From Modestobacter versicolor (GTDB lineage Bacteria; Actinomycetota; Actinomycetes; Mycobacteriales; Geodermatophilaceae), in contig NZ_JACIBU010000001.1 of NCBI RefSeq assembly GCF_014195485.1, positions 1,674,001 through 1,738,000 on the forward strand: a stretch of DNA of 64,000 bases, written 5' to 3'. Numbering within the stretch: the first letter of the stretch is position 1; every line of letters starts with the position of its first letter. The translations under genes were made by a program, and so were the position numbers. Of the stretch, positions 17,872-27,366 are shown piece by piece. The notes beneath the pieces were generated by a model. The model ran no database searches, was not told the DNA's origin, and was given only the letters and a program-made list of their open reading frames with translations.

Positions 17872-18869
17872 AGCTCCTCCTCGCGCAGCGTGCGGCGGAT
17901 GTAGGAGCCGGTGAGGACCAGGGTGATCAGCAGCATGATCGTGGCCATGGCGCCGGCCATGGAGAACTCCTTCGACAGCGAGTAGATGTAGGTGCCGAGC
18001 AGGTGCGTCTCCCGGGTCGGGGCACCGGCGCGCTGCAGGACGTAGATCTGGGTGAACACCCGCAGGTCCCAGATGACCTGGAGCAGGCCCACCACGAAGA
18101 GCACCGGCTTGATCAGCGGCACCGCCAGGAACCGGAAGCGCTGCCAGCCGGTCGCGCCGTCCAGCTGCGCGGCCTCGACGCACTCCGCGGGCACCTGCAG
18201 CAGGCCGGCGTAGACCGAGAAGACGACGAACGGCACGCTCATCCAGACCACGATCACCGTGGCCACGAAGTAGAACGACAGCGGCTCGATCAGCCAGGAG
18301 TGCTGGCTCATGCCGCTGAAACCCAGCGGCTCGGCGAGCAGCCAGTTGACCACCCCGTACTGGGAGTCGAACAGCCACTGCCAGACGGTCATGGTGGCCA
18401 GCACCGGGGTGCCCCAGGCCAGCAGCAGGCCCACCTGCAGGGTGATCCGCGGGCCGCGCGACACCTTGGTCATCAGCACGGCCAGGGCCACCCCGACCGC
18501 CATCGTCACGGCCGCGTTGACCAGGCAGAAGGCGACGGAGCGGGCGATGACCCCCCACACGTAGGGGTCCGACAGCAGCGTGACGTAGTTGTCCAGCCCC
18601 ACCCACTCGGCGGGGCGGCCGAACTGCTGGGCTAGGCCGTACTCCTGGAAGGAGAGGACGAACTGCCGCACCAGCGGGTAGCCCAGCCCGAGCAGGACGA
18701 CCACGGCGGCGGGGACGAGCAGGGCGTAGGGGCCGAGCCGGAAGGCCGGCACCCGGCGGCGGGTCCGGCGCGGGGCGCCGTCGGCGACCGGCTCCGGGTC
18801 GGGCACCACCACCGGCGGGCGGGGTGGGACGGGCGGTGGGACGACGACCGAGTCGGTGCGAGCGGGCAT
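17868..18869 (-). CDS. Carbohydrate ABC transporter permease, MalF/NgcF type
   Basis: 333 residues. A Pro-rich cytoplasmic N terminus (about 1-40) is followed by six transmembrane segments; the EAA loop is ECVEAAQLDGATGWQRFRFL. It is the partner of the MalG-type permease. ATG 18869 lies 74 bases after the binding-protein stop. Same operon as the lipoprotein, second permease and ROK kinase. Confidence 0.92.
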   Translation of the reverse strand: MPARTDSVVVPPPVPPRPPVVVPDPEPVADGAPRRTRRRVPAFRLGPYALLVPAAVVVLLGLGYPLVRQFVLSFQEYGLAQQFGRPAEWVGLDNYVTLLSDPYVWGVIARSVAFCLVNAAVTMAVGVALAVLMTKVSRGPRITLQVGLLLAWGTPVLATMTVWQWLFDSQYGVVNWLLAEPLGFSGMSQHSWLIEPLSFYFVATVIVVWMSVPFVVFSVYAGLLQVPAECVEAAQLDGATGWQRFRFLAVPLIKPVLFVVGLLQVIWDLRVFTQIYVLQRAGAPTRETHLLGTYIYSLSKEFSMAGAMATIMLLITLVLTGSYIRRTLREEEL

Positions 18870-18943
18870 GGCGGTGCTCCGGTGGCCAGGACCTGGGTCG
18901 GGGGCGCGGGTGGGGACCGCGCCCCCGACCGGGGGTCGATCGG

Positions 18944-20281
18944 TCAGTTGAGCGCGTCGGCGATGAGCTGGTCCGCCTCGGCCGCCGCCTCGGCAGGGTC
19001 GGCACCCCCGGCGATCTGCTGGAAGAAGTCCTCCAGGATCCGGGCGCTCTCCACGTCGGCCCACTTCTCCGCCGGCGGGGTGAGCTTGGCGTCGATCGCG
19101 GCGTCCCGGGCCGCCTGGGCGTACGGGTCGTCACCGAGGGAGTCGGCGTACTGGGTGTTCCCGGGGATCAGCCCGTTCTCGCCCAGCATCGTCTGGTACT
19201 CCTCGCTGAAGACGATCTCCAGCAGGTCGCGGGCCAGCTCCTGGTTCGGCGACTTCGCCGGGATGGCGATGTTCGAGCCACCGGCGAAGACCGTCGCCGG
19301 GGTGCCGGCGGACAGGCCCGGGAGCGGGAAGACCCCGGTCTTCTCCTCGTTGCAGGCCTGCTGCTCGGCCAGCAGGGCCTTCGCAGCCTCCGACTCGTCG
19401 TCGGGTGCGACGCCCTTGTTGCACTCGGGCAGGTCGATGCTCCAGCGGGCCCACGTCGGGGCGGAGAACATCGCCGCCTCACCGTTGTTGAACGGGACCC
19501 ACGGGTCGGCCGAGTCGGCGTCCTTGGGTGCGCTGGTCGCGGTGGTGAACAGCCGCTGGACCTCGGCGAGCCCCTTCTGCGACTCGGGGCTGGACAGCGT
19601 GCCGACCCACTCGTCGCCCTGCTTCTCGGCCAGGTCGCCGCCGTTGGTGTAGAGCCAGGCGATGCCGTTGTACCAGTCCTGGCCGGGGAACCAGAACCCG
19701 GAGAAGCTGGCCGCCCCGGCGGGCTTGGCCGCCTGCAGGGCGACCGCCGCGTCGGCGAACTCGGCCATCGTCGTCGGCACCTGCACGCCGGCGGCCTGGA
19801 ACAGGTCCTTGCGGTAGAAGACCGCCCGGGCACCGGAGTAGTAGGGCACCGCGTAGAGGGCGTCGTCGACCCGGCCGGCCTCGACGAAGCCCTGCAGCAG
19901 GTCGTCGCCGCCCAGGTCGTCGTACATGTCGCTGATGTCGCTGAAGGCGCCGGCGTAGGTGAAGGTCGGGCTCTGGGTGTTGCCCACCTCCACCAGGTCC
20001 GGCGTCTGGTCCTCCGAGGCCAGCGAGGTCTGCAGGCGGGAGACCAGGCCGGTCCAGTCCTGCTCCTCGATCACCAGCGTGTCGCCGGGGTGCTGGTCCT
20101 CGAAGGTGGCGATCAGGTAGTCCCGCAGCTCCTGCGGGGTGTCGGCGCCGTTGACCCACATGGTGAGCTCGGTGCCACCCCCGCTGTCGGCCTCGGCGTC
20201 CTCTCCGCCGCCCCCGCAGGCGGCCAGGGTGAGCATGCTGACGGCCACGGCGGCCAGGGCGCTCGTGCGTACCCTCGTCAT
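18944..20281 (-). CDS. Sugar-binding lipoprotein of ABC transporter (SBP family 1)
   Basis: 445-residue extracellular solute-binding protein. A Sec signal with lipobox LAAC gives lipidated Cys22, followed by a Gly/acidic linker, so it is anchored to the outer face of the membrane. The two-lobe fold is apparent (LTMWVNGAD, VPYYSGARAVFYRKDLF, FAGGSNIAIPAKS). It is the receptor for the CUT1 permeases just downstream. Its ligand is not readable, but the operon context (NagZ-like GH3, ROK kinase and repressor) favours GlcNAc oligomers such as chitobiose. Upstream is the ROK repressor gene (92-base gap). Confidence 0.9.
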   Translation of the reverse strand: MTRVRTSALAAVAVSMLTLAACGGGGEDAEADSGGGTELTMWVNGADTPQELRDYLIATFEDQHPGDTLVIEEQDWTGLVSRLQTSLASEDQTPDLVEVGNTQSPTFTYAGAFSDISDMYDDLGGDDLLQGFVEAGRVDDALYAVPYYSGARAVFYRKDLFQAAGVQVPTTMAEFADAAVALQAAKPAGAASFSGFWFPGQDWYNGIAWLYTNGGDLAEKQGDEWVGTLSSPESQKGLAEVQRLFTTATSAPKDADSADPWVPFNNGEAAMFSAPTWARWSIDLPECNKGVAPDDESEAAKALLAEQQACNEEKTGVFPLPGLSAGTPATVFAGGSNIAIPAKSPNQELARDLLEIVFSEEYQTMLGENGLIPGNTQYADSLGDDPYAQAARDAAIDAKLTPPAEKWADVESARILEDFFQQIAGGADPAEAAAEADQLIADALN

Positions 20282-20372
20282 GTCGGTCTTCCTTCCCGAT
20301 GCGCGGACGGCGCCGGACAGCGCCGTTCCAGGGGTTGCGATCTCCGATGTGCAGGAGGTCGGCTCGGGGTGG

Positions 20373-21554
20373 TCACGTCACCCCGAGCTGACCGGACAGC
20401 ACGAGCACGGCCGCCCCGGACAGGACGCCGTCCTCGCCGAGCGAGGTCATCCGCAGCTCCACGTGGCTGCTGATGGCCGGCATGGTGCGCTCCTGGAGGG
20501 CCGCCAGCGCTGCCTCGCGCAGCGGCCCGTCCAGCAGCTCGCGGGGGCCGCTGAGCACGACCTCCGCGAGGTTCATGGCGCTCACCACGGGGGCGAGCAC
20601 GATCCCGAGGCGCCGGCCGACCGCGGCGAGCGCGGTGTCGGCGCCCGCGGCGTCCTGCCCGGCGGTGCGGCGGCGCATCGCCGGGACCGACAGCACGGTC
20701 TCCAGGCAGCCCATCCGGCCGCACGCGCAGGGGGCCGGCCGGCCGAGCGGGGCGTGGTCGACGTCGTCCCGCTCGTCGACGGCGGTGACGTGGCCGAGCT
20801 CGCCGGCCGCGTGCTCGTGGCCCTGGACCAGGGCGCCGTCCAGCACGATGCCGGCGCCCACGCCCTCCCCCACGGTGAGCACCAGCAGGCCGGTGTCGGA
20901 GGCGCCGCCGTAGGTGAACTCGCCCAGCGCCGCGGTGTTGGCGTCGTTAGCCACGTGCACCGGGACGCCGAGCGCCTCGTGCAGCAGGGCGGCGAGCGGG
21001 ACGTCGTACCAGCCGCGGTTGGGCGCCTGGACGACGGTGCCCGCGTGGTCGATGACGCCCGGGGAGCCGACGCCGACGCCGAGCACCGGGTGGGTCGCCG
21101 CGGCGACCAGCTCCCGGCAGAGCTCGACCAGCGCCGCCACGGCGGCCTCGCCGGTGCGGCCGCCGACCGAGGCCGCCCGCCGCTCGCGCACCTCGCCGGA
21201 GAGGTCGAGCACCGCGCCGTGCATCCGCTCGTCGTCGGCGAGGTCGACCGCGACGATCTGGAAGGCGTCGGTGCGCAGGCCGACCAGGGTGCCGGGCTTG
21301 CCGACCTTGCCCTCCGCGCGCAGCCCCAGCTCGGTGACCAGCCCCTCGGTCATCAGCGAGGAGACGAGGTCGGAGACGGTGACCCGGGTCAGGCCGGTGG
21401 TGCGGGCCAGGTCGGCGCGCGAGCAGGGACCGGAGTGGAACAGCTGCTGCAGGACCATCGACCGGTTGTGGGCGCGGGCGTCCTCGGGCAGCACCTTGGT
21501 CGTCGGGCGCAGCAGCCGGCGCTGCCGCTGAGCTCCCTGCGTTGTCGCCGTCAC
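20373..21554 (-). CDS. ROK-family transcriptional repressor (NagC/XylR type)
   Basis: 393 residues. An N-terminal winged HTH (about 30-75, SRADLARTTGLTRVTVSDLVS) is fused to a ROK sugar-binding domain with the zinc-type motif CACGRMGCLE. The HTH distinguishes it from the kinase at 16022. It most likely represses the downstream sugar operon and itself, with a sugar or sugar-phosphate as inducer. GTG 21554 is chosen since a near-perfect palindrome (21559-21577) lies immediately upstream. selD is divergent, 112 bases away. Confidence 0.9.
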   Translation of the reverse strand: MTATTQGAQRQRRLLRPTTKVLPEDARAHNRSMVLQQLFHSGPCSRADLARTTGLTRVTVSDLVSSLMTEGLVTELGLRAEGKVGKPGTLVGLRTDAFQIVAVDLADDERMHGAVLDLSGEVRERRAASVGGRTGEAAVAALVELCRELVAAATHPVLGVGVGSPGVIDHAGTVVQAPNRGWYDVPLAALLHEALGVPVHVANDANTAALGEFTYGGASDTGLLVLTVGEGVGAGIVLDGALVQGHEHAAGELGHVTAVDERDDVDHAPLGRPAPCACGRMGCLETVLSVPAMRRRTAGQDAAGADTALAAVGRRLGIVLAPVVSAMNLAEVVLSGPRELLDGPLREAALAALQERTMPAISSHVELRMTSLGEDGVLSGAAVLVLSGQLGVT

Positions 21555-21558
21555 GTTT

Positions 21559-21577
21559 GTTAGGACACCGTCCTTAC
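21559..21577. promoter_or_regulatory. Candidate ROK operator, autoregulatory
   Basis: GTTAGGAC-ACC-GTCCTTAC is an 8-3-8 inverted repeat with one mismatch, five bases upstream of the repressor start codon, in a locally AT-richer patch (followed by ATATTCCTG). TTAGGA/TCCTAA half-sites are of the type seen for actinobacterial ROK regulators. It could also influence the divergent selD promoter. Confidence 0.6.
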
Positions 21578-21652
21578 ATATTCCTGTCAAGGGGTGTCCA
21601 CGTGCGAGACACGTTCGTGACACTCGCGTCCCACGCGCCTCGGACCGAGGCC

Positions 21653-21658
21653 TAGATT
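21653..21658 (+). promoter_or_regulatory. Candidate -10 of a near-leaderless selD transcript
   Basis: TAGATT ends eight bases before the selD GTG, which would put the transcription start within one or two bases of the start codon. There is no Shine-Dalgarno sequence, which agrees with leaderless translation. No clear -35. Confidence 0.4.
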
Positions 21659-21666
21659 GCTGAGGC

Positions 21667-22674
<1,008 letters not shown>

Positions 22675-22751
22675 GTCCCCCGCCGGGTCGCCCGCCGGCC
22701 CAGGGAGCCGACGCCACGCCACAGGAGTGGGCCGCGTCACAACCTTGGAGC

Positions 22752-22757
22752 TATCTT
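22752..22757 (+). promoter_or_regulatory. Candidate -10 for the ugp operon
   Basis: TATCTT is followed by exactly six bases and then GTG 22764, the spacing of a leaderless actinobacterial transcript. No good -35 at 16-18 bases. Confidence 0.4.
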
Positions 22758-22763
22758 CTCGCC

Positions 22764-22886
22764 GTGAGCACCTGGGGGAAGGTCGTGCGGCAGCACGGGA
22801 ACTGGCCTGTTCACCGGCGCGGGTGCCCGCCGAACCCCGGGCGCCACCTGCCGTTCACCGCACCCGGACAGGGTCCTCGGCTGTGA
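22764..22886 (+). CDS. Putative leaderless upstream ORF (40 residues) coupled to ugpA
   Basis: GTG 22764, six bases after TATCTT, opens a 40-residue frame (start MSTWGKVVRQHGNW, end PGQGPRL) whose TGA at 22884-22886 overlaps the ugpA GTG at 22883 in a GTGA. The peptide resembles nothing I know and has no hydrophobic segment. The overlap gives ugpA, which lacks a strong ribosome-binding site, a means of translational coupling. Codon use is not strongly coding-like, so a chance ORF is possible. Confidence 0.4.
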   Translation: MSTWGKVVRQHGNWPVHRRGCPPNPGRHLPFTAPGQGPRL

Positions 22887-23857
22887 GCGCCGAGCCGATG
22901 ACCGCTGCGCCGGCCCCGGCGCCCCTCCCGGCTCCGCCGTCCGGCACCCCCGGCAAGGTCCGGAAGTCGGGGAACCCGCCGGGCAACCGGCGCCGGGACC
23001 TGCTCATCGCCGCCGCGTTCCTGGTGCCCAACCTGGTCCTGCTCGTGGTGTTCACCTACCGGCCGCTGCTGGACAACATCCGGCTGTCCTTCACCAGCTG
23101 GAACATCTCCTCCCCGAGCGCGACCTTCATCGGCGTCGACAACTACGTCGAGTGGTTCACCAGCGACTCCAGCCGGCAGGTCCTCTGGAACACCATCGTC
23201 TTCACCGGGTCGGCGGTCGTCGGCACGATGGTGCTCGGCCTGGTGCTGGCCCTGCTGCTGGACCAGAAGCTGTTCGGCCGCAACGCGGTCCGCTCCCTGG
23301 TGTTCGCCCCGTTCGTGCTCGCCGGGGCGGCCGTGGGGGTGGCCTTCCAGTTCGTCTTCGACCCGACCTTCGGCCTGATCCAGGACCTGCTGGCCCGGGT
23401 GGGGATCGACGCGCCGCAGTTCTACCAGGACCCGGACTGGGCGTTGTTCATGGTCACCGCCACCTACATCTGGAAGAACCTCGGGTACACCTTCGTCATC
23501 TACCTGGCCGCGCTCCAGGCGCGCCGGGTCGAGCTGGACGAGGCCGCCGAGATCGACGCCGCCTCGACCTGGACGAAGTTCCGGCGGGTCACCTGGCCCC
23601 AGCTGCGGCCGGCGACGTTCTTCCTGCTGATCACGGTGCTGCTCAACAGCTTCCAGGTCTTCGACGTCATCAGCGTCATGACCCGGGGCGGACCGCTGGG
23701 GAACGGCACGACGACGATGGTCTACCAGATCTACCAGGAGACGTTCGTGAACCAGCGGGCCGGCTACGGCGCCACGGTGGCGACCATCATGTTCCTCGGC
23801 CTCCTCGTCATCACCCTGGTCCAGGTCCGCGTGATGGAGCGGGGGCGGGAGTCGTGA
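22883..23857 (+). CDS. ugpA: ABC transporter permease UgpA (glycerol-3-phosphate/glycerophosphodiester type)
   Basis: 324 residues. A Pro-rich cytoplasmic N terminus (1-45) is followed by six transmembrane segments; the EAA loop reads ELDEAAEIDAASTWTKFRRV. The order ugpA-ugpE-ugpB-ugpC matches Mycobacterium tuberculosis. GTG 22883 is chosen for its overlap with the small upstream ORF; ATG 22898 is an alternative. It overlaps ugpE by four bases. Confidence 0.88.
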   Translation: MSAEPMTAAPAPAPLPAPPSGTPGKVRKSGNPPGNRRRDLLIAAAFLVPNLVLLVVFTYRPLLDNIRLSFTSWNISSPSATFIGVDNYVEWFTSDSSRQVLWNTIVFTGSAVVGTMVLGLVLALLLDQKLFGRNAVRSLVFAPFVLAGAAVGVAFQFVFDPTFGLIQDLLARVGIDAPQFYQDPDWALFMVTATYIWKNLGYTFVIYLAALQARRVELDEAAEIDAASTWTKFRRVTWPQLRPATFFLLITVLLNSFQVFDVISVMTRGGPLGNGTTTMVYQIYQETFVNQRAGYGATVATIMFLGLLVITLVQVRVMERGRES

Positions 23858-24756
23858 CCACCGTCGCCCCCCGTCCGGAGACCGACGCCGCAGCCCGCCG
23901 CGGCGCGCACGCCGACACCGCACCGCACCAGCGCACCAGCCCGCTGTCCCGGGTGGGCGGCTACCTCGGGCTGCTGCTGGTGGTGGTGCTGGTCGCGCTG
24001 CCGCTGTACTGGATCCTGGTGACCTCGCTGAAGGACCGCCCGGACATCTACACGGTGCCCGTCACCTGGCTGCCCGACCCGTTCACCAGCGACAACTACC
24101 GCGCGGTCGGCACAGGCGTCTCGTTCACCGACTACCTGCGGAACTCGATCATCATCACCACGGTGCTGACGGTCGTCGAGGTCACGCTCGGGGTGCTGTC
24201 CGCCTTCGCCCTGTCCTTCCTGCGCTTCCCCGGCCGAACGCTGGTGCTGCTGTTCGTCATCGCCAGCCTGATGGTCCCCAACCAGGTGACGGTGATCAGC
24301 AACTACGCGCTGGTCGCCCAGCTCGGCTGGCGGAACACCTTCGCCGGCATCATCGTGCCGCTGGCCGGCGTCGCCTTCGGCACCTTCCTGATGCGCAACC
24401 ACTTCCTGTCGCTGCCGAAGGAGATCATCGAAGCGGCGGAGATGGACGCGGCCGGACCGCTGAAGATGCTGTGGCGGGTCGTGCTGCCGATGTCGTGGCC
24501 GACGCTGATCGCCTTCACGCTCATCACCATCGTCAACGAGTGGAACCAGTACCTCTGGCCACTGCTGATGGCCGACGACTCCTCGACCGCGCCGCTCCCC
24601 GTGGGGCTCGCCCAGCTCCAGGACACGGCCGGGCTCACCAACTGGGGCCCGGTCATGGCGGGGACGGTCATCACCATGCTGCCCATCCTGGTCATCTTCC
24701 TGCTCCTGCAGCGACACATGATCAAGGGGCTCACCGCCGGGGCGGTCAAGGGCTGA
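23854..24756 (+). CDS. ugpE: ABC transporter permease UgpE
   Basis: 300 residues with six transmembrane segments; the EAA loop is EIIEAAEMDAAGPLKMLWRV and the C terminus GLTAGAVKG is the usual one. GTG 23854 overlaps the ugpA stop (23855-23857). Forms the membrane channel with UgpA for the Tat-type lipoprotein UgpB. Same operon. Confidence 0.9.
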   Translation: MTTVAPRPETDAAARRGAHADTAPHQRTSPLSRVGGYLGLLLVVVLVALPLYWILVTSLKDRPDIYTVPVTWLPDPFTSDNYRAVGTGVSFTDYLRNSIIITTVLTVVEVTLGVLSAFALSFLRFPGRTLVLLFVIASLMVPNQVTVISNYALVAQLGWRNTFAGIIVPLAGVAFGTFLMRNHFLSLPKEIIEAAEMDAAGPLKMLWRVVLPMSWPTLIAFTLITIVNEWNQYLWPLLMADDSSTAPLPVGLAQLQDTAGLTNWGPVMAGTVITMLPILVIFLLLQRHMIKGLTAGAVKG

Positions 24757-24830
24757 GCCACCGGACCACCCACCACCGCCCCACCTTGACCGCACGCACT
24801 GCGCACTGATCGACGAACGGGAGCACCGCC

Positions 24831-26126
24831 ATGACCGAACTGGACCGCCGCAGGTTCCTCCAGCTGACCGGCATCACCCTCACCGCCGCCGGCCTCGCCG
24901 CCTGCGCCGGCACCGGCTCCTCCGAGGACTCCGGCGACGACGGCCCCGTCGAGAGCCTGACGTTCTGGTCGAACCACCCGGGAGAGTCCAAGCCGGTCGA
25001 GACCGAGCTGCTCGACGCCTTCACCGCCGACACGGGCATCGCCGTCAAGCTGGTCACGGCGGGTGCGACCTACGAGGAGGTCGCGCAGAAGTTCAACGCC
25101 GCCCTCTCCGGCGGCGAACTGCCCGACCTCGTGGTGGCCTCGGACGTCACCTGGTTCAACTTCGCGCTCAACGAGGCGATCACCCCGATGAACGACCTGT
25201 GGTCGGCCGCGGACCTGGACGTCGACGGTTACGTCGAGTCCCTGGTCTCGGACTACGAGTTCGACGGGAAGAACTACGCGCTCCCCTACGCCCGGTCGAC
25301 CCCGCTCTTCTACTACAACAAGCAGATGTGGGCCGCGGCCGGGCTGCCCGACCGCGGGCCGGAGACCTGGGCCGAGTTCGCCGAGTGGGCGCCCCGGCTG
25401 GCCGCCGCCAACCCGGGCATCCCGCCGCTGGCCCTGCCCGACGGCAGCAACTACCTCGACTGGCACTTCCAGGGGATGATCTGGACCTTCGGCGGCGCCT
25501 ACTCCGACGAGTGGAAGCCGACCTTCACCTCGCCGGAGTCGCTCGAGGCCGGCCAGTACCTGCAGGACCGGTTCAAGCAGGGTCACCTGGCCATCAACAA
25601 CGACCCGAACAGCGTGTTCGGCGCCGGCCAGGCTGCCTCGCTGCTGCAGTCCACCGGTTCCCTGGGCGGGCTGTCGGAGACCGCCGGCTTCGACTTCGGC
25701 ACCGCCTTCCTGCCGGGCCCGACGCCCGGGTGCCCGACCGGTGGCGCCGGTCTCGCCATCCCGCAGCGGATCTCCGACGAGCGGAAGGAGAAGGCGATGC
25801 AGCTGCTCGCCTTCCTGACCAACACCGAGAACACGATCACCTTCACCCAGGCCACCGGGTACATGCCGGTGCGCAAGGACGCCGTCGACGACCCGAAGAC
25901 GCAGGCCTTCCTGGAGGAGCGGCCGAACGCCCGCACCGCGCTGGAGCAGCTCGAGCTGACCCAGTCCCAGGACTACGCCCGGGTCTTCCTCCCCGGTGGC
26001 GGCGCGCGCATCGGGGCGGCCCTGGACCGCATCACCATCGGCGGCGAGGACGTGGAGACCGTCTTCGGGGAGCTGGACGAGGAGTCCACGACGGTGTTCG
26101 AGCGGGACATCGAGCCCAAGCTGTGA
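24831..26126 (+). CDS. ugpB: Tat-exported substrate-binding lipoprotein UgpB
   Basis: 431 residues. The N terminus has a twin-arginine motif (RRRFLQL, residues 6-12) followed by lipobox LAAC (Cys25): a folded lipoprotein exported by Tat. Segments FWSNHPGES, YEEVAQKFNAAL, LPYARSTPLFYYNK, AGLPDRGP, PTGGAGLAIP and QDYARVFLPGG match, as I remember it, mycobacterial UgpB, which binds glycerophosphocholine. So the likely ligands are glycerophosphodiesters from phospholipid turnover, giving phosphate and carbon. ATG 24831. Confidence 0.92.
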   Translation: MTELDRRRFLQLTGITLTAAGLAACAGTGSSEDSGDDGPVESLTFWSNHPGESKPVETELLDAFTADTGIAVKLVTAGATYEEVAQKFNAALSGGELPDLVVASDVTWFNFALNEAITPMNDLWSAADLDVDGYVESLVSDYEFDGKNYALPYARSTPLFYYNKQMWAAAGLPDRGPETWAEFAEWAPRLAAANPGIPPLALPDGSNYLDWHFQGMIWTFGGAYSDEWKPTFTSPESLEAGQYLQDRFKQGHLAINNDPNSVFGAGQAASLLQSTGSLGGLSETAGFDFGTAFLPGPTPGCPTGGAGLAIPQRISDERKEKAMQLLAFLTNTENTITFTQATGYMPVRKDAVDDPKTQAFLEERPNARTALEQLELTQSQDYARVFLPGGGARIGAALDRITIGGEDVETVFGELDEESTTVFERDIEPKL

Positions 26127-26160
26127 CCAGCCTCCGCAGGACGGGTAGGGGGTGCCCGGC

Positions 26161-27270
26161 ATGGCCTCGGTGACCTTCGAGGCGGTGACCCGCTCGTTCG
26201 CCCAGGCCGAGCGGCCGGCCGTCGACCGCCTCGACCTGGAGGTCTCCGACGGCGAGTTCCTCGTCGTCGTGGGGCCCTCGGGATGCGGCAAGTCGACCAG
26301 CCTGCGGATGCTGGCCGGCCTCGAGCCGATCGACTCGGGGCGGGTGCTCATCGACGGGCAGGACGTCACTGGGCGTCGGGCCCGGGACCGCGACGTCGCG
26401 ATGGTCTTCCAGAGCTACGCCCTGTACCCCAACATGACGGCCGGGGAGAACATGGCGTTCGCGCTGAAGAACCTCGGGGTCGGGGCCGACGAGATCCGCA
26501 CCCGGGTGGCCGAGGCGGCGCGGGTCCTCCAGCTCGAGGAGCTGCTGGACCGGAAGCCGGCGAAGATGTCCGGCGGCCAGCGGCAGCGGGTGGCGATGGG
26601 GCGGGCGATCGTGCGCGACCCCAAGGTCTTCTGCATGGACGAGCCGCTGTCCAACCTGGACGCCAAGCTCCGGGTCTCCACCCGCGCGGAGATCGCGAGC
26701 CTGCAGAAGCGGCTGGGCACCACCACCGTCTACGTCACCCACGACCAGACGGAGGCGATGACCATGGGCGACCGGGTGGTCGTCCTCCGCGACGGTCAGC
26801 TGCAGCAGGTCGGCACGCCGATCGACCTCTACGAGCGGCCGGTGAACACCTTCGTGGCCGGCTTCATCGGCTCCCCCGCGATCAACCTCGTCACGGGGGT
26901 GCCGGTCCGTGACGGGCGGGCCGTGCTGATGGAGTCGCTCCAGGTGCCGCTGCCCGCCACGGGTGCTGCGCGCGCCCTCGACCGGGTCACGGTGGGCATC
27001 CGCCCCGAGGGTGCGGACACGGTCGGCGCTGCCGGGTCGACGGGCGACGACCGGCTGACCGTGCGGGTCGCCCGGGTGGAGCGGCTGGGCTCGGAGGTCT
27101 TCGCCTACGTCGACCCGGTCGGGCTGGTCGACGGGGCGGTCGGGACCGCCGAGCACATGGTGTTCCGGCTGGACAAGCGCCAGGACCTCCAGGACGGCGC
27201 GGTGCTGCAACTGCGCGTCCAGCTGCCGGAGGTGCTGGTCTTCGACGCCGACGGGCACGCGCTGCGGTAG
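26161..27270 (+). CDS. ugpC: ABC transporter ATPase UgpC
   Basis: 369 residues. Walker [10 protein letters not shown], signature [14 protein letters not shown], Walker [17 protein letters not shown]-loop YVTHDQ and a C-terminal TOBE/regulatory domain. ATG 26161 is preferred (AGGGGGTG upstream) over the GTG at 26152. Last gene of ugpAEBC; it ends in TAG and is followed by a strong terminator. It is closely similar to the ATPase at 13214, so some sharing between the two importers is possible. Confidence 0.92.
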   Translation: MASVTFEAVTRSFAQAERPAVDRLDLEVSDGEFLVVVGPSGCGKSTSLRMLAGLEPIDSGRVLIDGQDVTGRRARDRDVAMVFQSYALYPNMTAGENMAFALKNLGVGADEIRTRVAEAARVLQLEELLDRKPAKMSGGQRQRVAMGRAIVRDPKVFCMDEPLSNLDAKLRVSTRAEIASLQKRLGTTTVYVTHDQTEAMTMGDRVVVLRDGQLQQVGTPIDLYERPVNTFVAGFIGSPAINLVTGVPVRDGRAVLMESLQVPLPATGAARALDRVTVGIRPEGADTVGAAGSTGDDRLTVRVARVERLGSEVFAYVDPVGLVDGAVGTAEHMVFRLDKRQDLQDGAVLQLRVQLPEVLVFDADGHALR

Positions 27271-27272
27271 CA

Positions 27273-27325
27273 CCAGGGACGCCGTCCGCACCGGTCGCCC
27301 GCCGGTCGGTGCGGACGGCTCCTGG
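27273..27325 (+). terminator. Terminator of the ugp operon
   Basis: GCCGTCCGCACCG (27281-27293) pairs perfectly with 27307-27319 across a 13-base loop, with an outer CCAGG/CCTGG clamp (27273-27277, 27321-27325). It starts just after the ugpC stop. No U-tract, as usual in this GC range. Confidence 0.65.
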
Positions 27326-27366
27326 CCGCAGTGCGCCCCTGGGGGTGGCGGTGCCATAGTCGCCCC

